55,096 nt of DNA from Terrilactibacillus laevilacticus. Lineage in GTDB: Bacteria; Bacillota; Bacilli; Bacillales; Sporolactobacillaceae. Shown piece after piece: positions 48,936 through 55,096 of the stretch. The notes under the pieces were generated by a model that made no database searches, was not told the DNA's origin, and saw only the letters and a list, made by a program, of their open reading frames with translations. The DNA lies in assembly GCF_006517395.1 (NCBI RefSeq), contig NZ_VDCY01000018.1:1-55096 (forward strand), given 5' to 3'. Positions within the stretch are counted from its first letter, which is position 1. Each line of letters opens with the position of its first letter. The translations under genes and the position numbers were made by a program.

Positions 48936-49088
48936 TTACACAAATTTGAAAGTATAAAAAGAAACATAGTCATAAGTCATATCATCTCGAATAAACGAGT
49001 ATGATTTTCGCTTTTACTAAAAGGGACTTGTTTAGAGGTTAAGTTTTCTTGACTCTAAATCTGACATGTTGCTCAAGTGAGAACTTTT

Positions 49089-49292
49089 TACCCCGCCTTA
49101 ACGGAGAGTATTGACCCCCACCTCAAGATTCCGAGTATTCAAGGAAGATAGGTGGGGTGATCAACTGCCCGTAATGGTCCGATTGGTTCAGGCTTACCAT
49201 CAGTGGGGATGACGCAGGCTAAAAACCAGGCGGCCTGTCGCAACGCCTGTACTAGCACATCCTGTACGTCGAAAAACCCCCTCTGATGTTTA
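49089..49292 (+). repeat. REP2 element, long form (copy e)
   Basis: Shares nearly the whole length with 1150-1365: left ACCCCGCCTTAACGG, inner CCCCACCT/AGGTGGGG hairpin, CCGATTGGTTCAGGCT, CATCAGTGGGG, GGCGGCCTGTCGCAACGCC, GCAC-ATCCT-GTAC and right CCCCCTCTGATG. The outer 15-bp stem of copy a is damaged here (CTCTGATG instead of CACTGATG). Within 48936-49512 only this element and the folP promoter stand out. Confidence 0.9.
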
Positions 49293-49342
49293 TCCGCTGC
49301 GAGTTGATCTATTTTCTTTTACTCTAAAGATCCATACAAAAG

Positions 49343-49372
49343 TTAACGTCACCGTGTGCTTCATGTTATACT
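49343..49372 (+). promoter_or_regulatory. Probable folP promoter
   Basis: TTAACG, 18 bases, TATACT with an extended -10 TGT. The -35 is imperfect. Confidence 0.5.
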
Positions 49373-49512
49373 AACGTTATTGTCATTAACATTTGATGTT
49401 CAAATATGTGATTTCTGATATATTAGGTCTTTTTTTTATACTTTATTTACTTTCGAAATTAGATTTGAACCTCTCTGATAGATTGATTCTTTTCAAGGTG
49501 GTGTTTGTATAG

Positions 49513-50379
49513 ATGACATATGAAAATATTTCTCCATACCATGTTCTTAAATTAAAGAATAAAGAATTAGATTATCGAAATAAGACGTTGATTATGGGTA
49601 TTTTGAATGTCACGCCGGATTCTTTTTCTGATGGTGGTCACTTTGATAAAGTTGGGCGTGCAGTTAAGCATGCGCTTGAACTTGTTCGTGATGGGGCTGA
49701 TATCATTGATATAGGCGGTGAATCTACACGTCCTGGTTATACACCTGTCTCTGTAGATGAAGAAATTAGTCGAGTGGTTCCCATCATTAAAGCCATAAGA
49801 GAGTATACAGACGTTCCAATATCTATTGACACGTATAAAGCAGAGACAGCTAAACAAGCGATCGAAGCAGGTGCTGATATTATTAATGATATTTGGGGAG
49901 CCAAAAAAGATCCTCAAATGGCACACATCTCAAGTCAATATCAAGTACCTATTATTTTGATGCATAATCGAGATAACCGTCATTATAAAAATTTAATTGA
50001 AGATATGAAAAGTGATTTGAAAGAAAGCATCGAGCTTGTATTAGACGCTGGTTTATCACCTGATAAAATTATTTTGGATCCAGGGATTGGATTTGCTAAG
50101 GATTATGAACAAAACCTTCTTGTTATGAATCATCTGGATGCTTTTCATGAATTAGGTTATCCACTATTACTCGGGACTTCACGTAAAGGTTTTATTGGAA
50201 AGACACTGGATTTGACTGTTGATAAACGAGTAGAGGGAACGGGTGCTACAGTGTGTTTAGGGATTATGAAAGGCTATCAATTGATGAGAGTTCATGATGT
50301 GTTATCCATGTCACGAATGGCAAAGATGATGGATGCTATGTTGAAAGCGAGTGAGAAAGATCGACAAGATATACATTAA
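49513..50379 (+). CDS. folP: Dihydropteroate synthase
   Basis: 288 residues, TIM barrel. MGILNVTPDSFSDGGHF, DIGGESTRPGYTPV, NDIWG and DPGIGFAKDYEQN are standard pterin/pABA-binding motifs. It condenses pABA with dihydropterin pyrophosphate. AAGGTGGTG lies about 11 bases upstream. The partner pabA, pabB and pabC genes are not in the window. It overlaps folB. Confidence 0.97.
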   Translation: MTYENISPYHVLKLKNKELDYRNKTLIMGILNVTPDSFSDGGHFDKVGRAVKHALELVRDGADIIDIGGESTRPGYTPVSVDEEISRVVPIIKAIREYTDVPISIDTYKAETAKQAIEAGADIINDIWGAKKDPQMAHISSQYQVPIILMHNRDNRHYKNLIEDMKSDLKESIELVLDAGLSPDKIILDPGIGFAKDYEQNLLVMNHLDAFHELGYPLLLGTSRKGFIGKTLDLTVDKRVEGTGATVCLGIMKGYQLMRVHDVLSMSRMAKMMDAMLKASEKDRQDIH

Positions 50380-50722
50380 TCAGATGACCTTTTACGGTTA
50401 TCATGGGGTTTTGCCAGAAGAAAACAAACTAGGTCAACGTTTTATTGTAGATTTAGAGTTACTCTTAGATCTAAAGCTAGCGGGAGATAACGATTGTCTT
50501 GAAGAAACCATTAATTACGCGGAAGTGTACGAATTAACAAAAGAAATTGTAGAGGGACCGAAATATCAACTGATTGAAAGTGTAGCGGAACGCCTTGCTT
50601 CACATCTTCTAGACCACTTTCCGAAACTTAAGGAATGCAGAGTAAAACTAATCAAACCAGATCCCCCAATTCCTGGTCATTACCAATCCGTTGCTGTAGA
50701 GATTATAAGGAGCAGAGCCTAA
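50351..50722 (+). CDS. folB: Dihydroneopterin aldolase
   Basis: 123 residues: FYGYHGVLPEENKLGQRFIV, INYAEVYEL and KPDPPIPGHYQSVAVEI. It makes 6-hydroxymethyl-dihydropterin. The GTG start lies inside folP; translation is presumably coupled. Confidence 0.96.
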   Translation: MRKIDKIYINQMTFYGYHGVLPEENKLGQRFIVDLELLLDLKLAGDNDCLEETINYAEVYELTKEIVEGPKYQLIESVAERLASHLLDHFPKLKECRVKLIKPDPPIPGHYQSVAVEIIRSRA

Positions 50723-50723
50723 G

Positions 50724-51254
50724 ATGACACAATCAATAGCCTACATAGGACTTGGCTCTAATATGGGTAACCGCATCGATTATTTGCAAAAAGCTTGTGT
50801 TTCTATGAATCAACTCTCAAATGTCAAAATCGTAAATTGTTCATCTATTTATGAAACAGCGCCCTATGGTCCTGTGAAGCAGGCCGATTTTCTAAATATG
50901 GTAGCGAAGATTGAAACGTCACTCTCTGCTATTGATCTTCTCCATCAGCTTCAACAGATTGAATTATCTTTAAACCGAAAAAGAGAGATACATTGGGGTC
51001 CTAGAACCATCGATCTTGACATTTTACTCTATAATCAAGAGAATATTGAAATGGAGGACTTAATCGTTCCCCATCCTGAGATTAGTAAACGTTTATTCGT
51101 TCTTGTTCCTTTATTAGATCTAGATCCAAATTTAACCATAACTAAAATAGATAGAACTGTTTCAGAGTTATATAAAGAAAGAAAAGAAGATGAGGGAGTG
51201 CGATTATGGAAACGGAACAATGGGGAAGGAGAATTCGGGCTTTTCGAAAATTGA
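50724..51254 (+). CDS. folK: 6-hydroxymethyl-7,8-dihydropterin pyrophosphokinase
   Basis: 176 residues: YIGLGSNMGNR, YETAPYGPVKQADFLNMV, RKREIHWGPRTIDLDILLY and VPHPEISKRLFVLVPL. It activates the pterin for FolP. AAGGAGCAG lies upstream. Its end overlaps yazB by 49 bases. Confidence 0.97.
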   Translation: MTQSIAYIGLGSNMGNRIDYLQKACVSMNQLSNVKIVNCSSIYETAPYGPVKQADFLNMVAKIETSLSAIDLLHQLQQIELSLNRKREIHWGPRTIDLDILLYNQENIEMEDLIVPHPEISKRLFVLVPLLDLDPNLTITKIDRTVSELYKERKEDEGVRLWKRNNGEGEFGLFEN

Positions 51255-51412
51255 AGGGCTATACGCAAGTTGATTTTGCTAAGGAGTTAGGCATATCTTT
51301 ATCTATATTAGGCGAAATTGAAAGAGAGAGTCGAGTACCAAGTCAAGATTTAATTATGAAGGTATCGAAAAAACTTGATGTATCGATTGAGGAGTTAATG
51401 GAAATCAATTGA
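51206..51412 (+). CDS. yazB: XRE-family transcriptional regulator YazB
   Basis: 68 residues, nearly all a Cro/C1 helix-turn-helix (RAFRKLKGYTQVDFAKELGI and SLSILGEIERESRVPS). The target is unknown; its place between folK and dusB is conserved. GAGGGAG lies upstream. Confidence 0.92.
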   Translation: METEQWGRRIRAFRKLKGYTQVDFAKELGISLSILGEIERESRVPSQDLIMKVSKKLDVSIEELMEIN

Positions 51413-51451
51413 GTAAGTTTAGGATAAAAGCAATTTAGAAAGGTGATGAGC

Positions 51452-52435
51452 ATGTTAAAAATTGGGCCCATTGAAATAAAAAATCAAGTTGTTTTGGCTC
51501 CAATGGCTGGTGTTTGTAATCCTGCTTTTCGATTGATTGCAAAAGAATTTGGTGCCGGTCTCGTCTGTGCTGAGATGGTGGCCGACCAAGGTATTATTCA
51601 TCATAATGAAAAAACGCTGCAAATGCTCTATGTCGATGAACGTGAAAAACCTTTAAGCTTACAAATTTTTGGAGGTTCTAAAGAGACATTGGTTGCGGCA
51701 GCTCAATATGTTGATAAATACACCAATGCCGATATTATTGATATTAATATGGGCTGCCCTGTTCCGAAAATCACAAAGTGTGATGCAGGAGCAAGATGGT
51801 TATTAGAACCTGAAAAAATATATGAAATGGTTTCTGCAGTAGCTGATGCTGTAGAAAAGCCTGTGACTGTTAAAATGCGTATGGGATGGGATTCCGACCA
51901 TATCTTTGCAGTCGAAAATGCACAGGCTGTCGAACAAGCTGGTGGTCAAGCCGTTGCTGTTCATGGACGGACTCGTGTCCAAATGTATGAAGGCGAGGCA
52001 AATTGGGATATCATTAGAAAAGTAAAAGAGTCGGTCAATATACCTGTGATCGGTAATGGCGATGTGAAAACACCCTATGATGCAAAACGAATGCTAGACA
52101 CAACGGGCGTTGATGGAGTTATGATTGGTCGAGGGGCGCTCGGAAATCCATGGATGTTATATCGTACTGTTCAATATCTTGAAACAGGTGTGATATATGA
52201 TGATCCTTCACCTAAAGAAAAAGTAGATGTTTGCTTGCTTCATTTTGAACGATTAGCGAAGTTGAAAGGTGAGTATATTGCAGTAAGAGAGATGCGCAAA
52301 CATGCCGCGTGGTATTTGAAAGGCCTCCGGGGAGGAAATGATGTACGCAAGGAAATTAATCTATGCGAAACGGGCGATCAACTAAGAGAAATTCTTCAAG
52401 ACTTTATACTTCAAGTTGAATCTGTTCACGCATAA
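51452..52435 (+). CDS. dusB: tRNA-dihydrouridine synthase DusB
   Basis: 327 residues, FMN TIM barrel: LAPMAGVCNPAFR, MGCPVPKITKCDAGA with the catalytic Cys of MGCP, and HGRTRVQMYEG, NGDV, MIGRGALGNPW. It reduces uridines in tRNA. ATG 51452 lies 6 bases after AAAGGTG; earlier in-frame GTG/ATG codons are inside the Shine-Dalgarno. Confidence 0.95.
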   Translation: MLKIGPIEIKNQVVLAPMAGVCNPAFRLIAKEFGAGLVCAEMVADQGIIHHNEKTLQMLYVDEREKPLSLQIFGGSKETLVAAAQYVDKYTNADIIDINMGCPVPKITKCDAGARWLLEPEKIYEMVSAVADAVEKPVTVKMRMGWDSDHIFAVENAQAVEQAGGQAVAVHGRTRVQMYEGEANWDIIRKVKESVNIPVIGNGDVKTPYDAKRMLDTTGVDGVMIGRGALGNPWMLYRTVQYLETGVIYDDPSPKEKVDVCLLHFERLAKLKGEYIAVREMRKHAAWYLKGLRGGNDVRKEINLCETGDQLREILQDFILQVESVHA

Positions 52436-52462
52436 GGGGCAAATTCTATTTGTAGTTTGCAC

Positions 52463-52743
52463 TTAAAGAGGTTGCTTTAAAAAGTTACCAAATGATAGTA
52501 CGAATCTCGGCGCCCTCTTGTTTTACCGGTCCTCACGTAGCGGAATAAGAGGATCTCTGGCTAAAATCGCTCACGTCCTGTGGCTGGCGCCAGAAAGCTA
52601 CCACAACGTAAGGAATTCCTATGGAACTGCGCCGCGGCTTCTCCTCCGACGCCCAGAACGGGCGAGTCTGGCGTTCTGGCAGGATGCCAGCGTACTTAGT
52701 CAGTAACTCTTTTCATTTGGCACCTTTTTGAAAACGAACTTAA
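52463..52743 (-). repeat. REP1 element, full length, inverted (copy E)
   Basis: About 281 bp: starts AAAGAGGTTGCTTTAAAAAG, ends TTTGGCACCTTTTTGAAAAC. Inside are CGGCGCCCTCTTG, TCACGTCCTGTGG and GGCAGGATGCCAG. It fills most of the gap between dusB and lysS. Confidence 0.92.
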
Positions 52744-52752
52744 CTTAAATAG

Positions 52753-54297
<1,545 letters not shown>

Positions 54298-54306
54298 GTT
54301 TTTATG

Positions 54307-54331
54307 AGAGGAGCTATTTGCTCCTCTTTTT
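54307..54331 (+). terminator. Terminator after lysS
   Basis: AGAGGAGC-TATTT-GCTCCTCT with five T. Confidence 0.95.
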
Positions 54332-54660
54332 ATATATAAAAACATGACGGCTTGGAAAGTCTAAGACGTAGGCGTTTCTAACCCCTGTGTGGACGTCATA
54401 TGGTACAAAACATAGAAGAGGCTTAAATCTTGCTATGTTTCTAGCATACGAAGTAAGCGTGTTTTAAAATAGTGACATTCCCAATCATATGAATATAGGA
54501 TTGTTTTAGCTTTTGAAACTATTATTTTTTATCAACTTTGACTTGAAGTAGTCTAAATAATCTTTTATATTAGAAGGGTATTGATTTTTTAATCATGACC
54601 CTATATAATAAGTTAAGTCGTCAAGCAAACAACCTTTTAACTTAATAAACAAAAAAGTGT
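54332..54660 (+). other. AT-rich region upstream of the rRNA operon
   Basis: No gene. TTGACT at 54538-54543 may belong to a second, upstream rRNA promoter, but no -10 at proper spacing is convincing. AT-rich sequence just before 54661 could act as an UP element. Confidence 0.4.
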
Positions 54661-54689
54661 TTGACAAAATCTTTTAAATAAGATATACT
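54661..54689 (+). promoter_or_regulatory. rRNA operon promoter
   Basis: TTGACA, 17 bases, TATACT, about 225 bases before 16S, with AT-rich upstream DNA. Confidence 0.92.
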
Positions 54690-54721
54690 AATCAAGTCGC
54701 ATTGATAAGCGATTAAGAGAT

Positions 54722-54741
54722 TGTTCTTTGAAAACTAAACA
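54722..54741 (+). promoter_or_regulatory. rRNA antitermination boxA
   Basis: TGTTCTTTGAAAACTAAACA matches the boxA region of Bacillus rRNA leaders, bound by NusB/NusE. Confidence 0.85.
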
Positions 54742-54861
54742 AAAGCCAAGCGTAATATCAAACGGGTAACACCGATTGATTTCTTTGAAAAAAGAGCGAT
54801 GGATCAAACGAAACGATTTAATGATTTGTTCATTATAAATGAGCTAAAGCAGGTTATGGAT

Positions 54862-54916
54862 CGCCGGTTGAGAACGTCACGTCCTGTGACAACACCGGCG
54901 CTCGTACATCCTGTAC
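54862..54916 (+). other. RTCCT-loop hairpins at the 16S 5' border
   Basis: CGCCGGT/ACCGGCG encloses GTCAC-GTCCT-GTGAC; then GTAC-ATCCT-GTAC runs up to the start of 16S. The same loop modules occur in REP1 and long REP2. It could be a processing structure of the 16S precursor or an inserted repeat. Confidence 0.7.
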
Positions 54917-55096
54917 TTCGGAGAGTTTGATCCTGGCTCAGGACGAACGCTGGCGGCGTGCCTAATACATGCAAGTCGAGCGCAGGAAGCAAAACAATCC
55001 TTCGGGTGCATTTTGTGGAATGAGCGGCGGACGGGTGAGTAACACGTGGGCAACCTGCCTGTAAGACGGGGATAACTTCGGGAAACCGGGGCTAAT
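54914..55096 (+). rRNA. 16S rRNA, 5' part (cut by window end)
   Basis: From GAGAGTTTGATCCTGGCTCA at 54921 onwards this is canonical bacterial 16S: GACGAACGCTGGCGGCGTGC, ATGCAAGTCGAGCG, GGCGGACGGGTGAGTAACAC. The mature 5' end is estimated a few bases before 54921 by analogy with B. subtilis. The V1-V2 sequence fits Bacillales. Confidence 0.97.

Overview
The window is a near-complete copy of the origin-proximal core of an endospore-forming, low-GC Firmicute of the Bacillales. It starts just after a 5S rRNA gene and ends inside a 16S rRNA gene. Gene order is almost that of Bacillus subtilis from csfB to lysS: csfB, speA-like, tmk, darA, yaaR, holB, ricT, yabA, trmN6, yazA, rsmI, abrB, metG, tatD, yabE, rnmV, rsmA, yabG, veg, sspF, ispE, purR, ridA, spoVG, glmU, prs, ctc, pth, fin, mfd, spoVT, yabM, yabN, rqcP, yabP, yabQ, divIC, yabR, spoIIE, yabS, yabT, tilS, hprT, ftsH, coaX, hslO, cysK, folP, folB, folK, yazB, dusB, lysS. 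Many sporulation genes (csfB, yabG, sspF, spoVG, fin, spoVT, yabP, yabQ, spoIIE) and the short 16S stretch fit a spore former. The 16S start looks compatible with Sporolactobacillaceae-type bacilli, but that placement is only a guess.

Layout. 1-800: end of one rRNA operon, with a truncated 5S relic, two near-identical terminators, a 20-bp tandem repeat and a parS-like site. 800-7900: csfB, a minus-strand adenine-type phosphoribosyltransferase with a long structured leader, then a run from the decarboxylase to yabA. 7900-13500: tRNA/rRNA modification genes, abrB (minus strand) and metG. 13500-20400: tatD to ispE. 20400-26500: purR-ridA, spoVG, glmU-prs, ctc, pth. 26600-36600: fin, mfd, spoVT and the yabM-divIC group. 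36600-46750: yabR, spoIIE, yabS-yabT, tilS-hprT-ftsH, coaX. 46800-54300: hslO, cysK, folate genes, dusB, lysS. 54300-55096: terminator, rRNA promoter, leader and the start of 16S. All genes are on the plus strand, co-directional with the rRNA, except the phosphoribosyltransferase and abrB.

Regulatory signals can be read directly: paired PurBox-like inverted repeats before purR, a sigma-H promoter before spoVG, Spo0A boxes at abrB and spoIIE (the latter with a 21-bp spacer), strong sigma-A promoters before veg, metG, glmU, yabR, cysK and the rRNA operon, and many intrinsic terminators.

The least explained part is the intergenic DNA. Three interspersed repeat families occur between housekeeping genes: REP1 (about 107-290 bp, imperfect terminal inverted repeats, 5 copies), REP2 (long copies of about 205-215 bp and short copies of about 35-55 bp, usually just after a gene) and REP3 (about 30 bp, 3 copies upstream of genes). 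REP1, long REP2 and the leader immediately before 16S share a small hairpin module with an RTCCT loop. No transposase or other mobility gene is present. Compared with B. subtilis, xpaC-yaaN and pabB-pabA-pabC are missing from their usual places.
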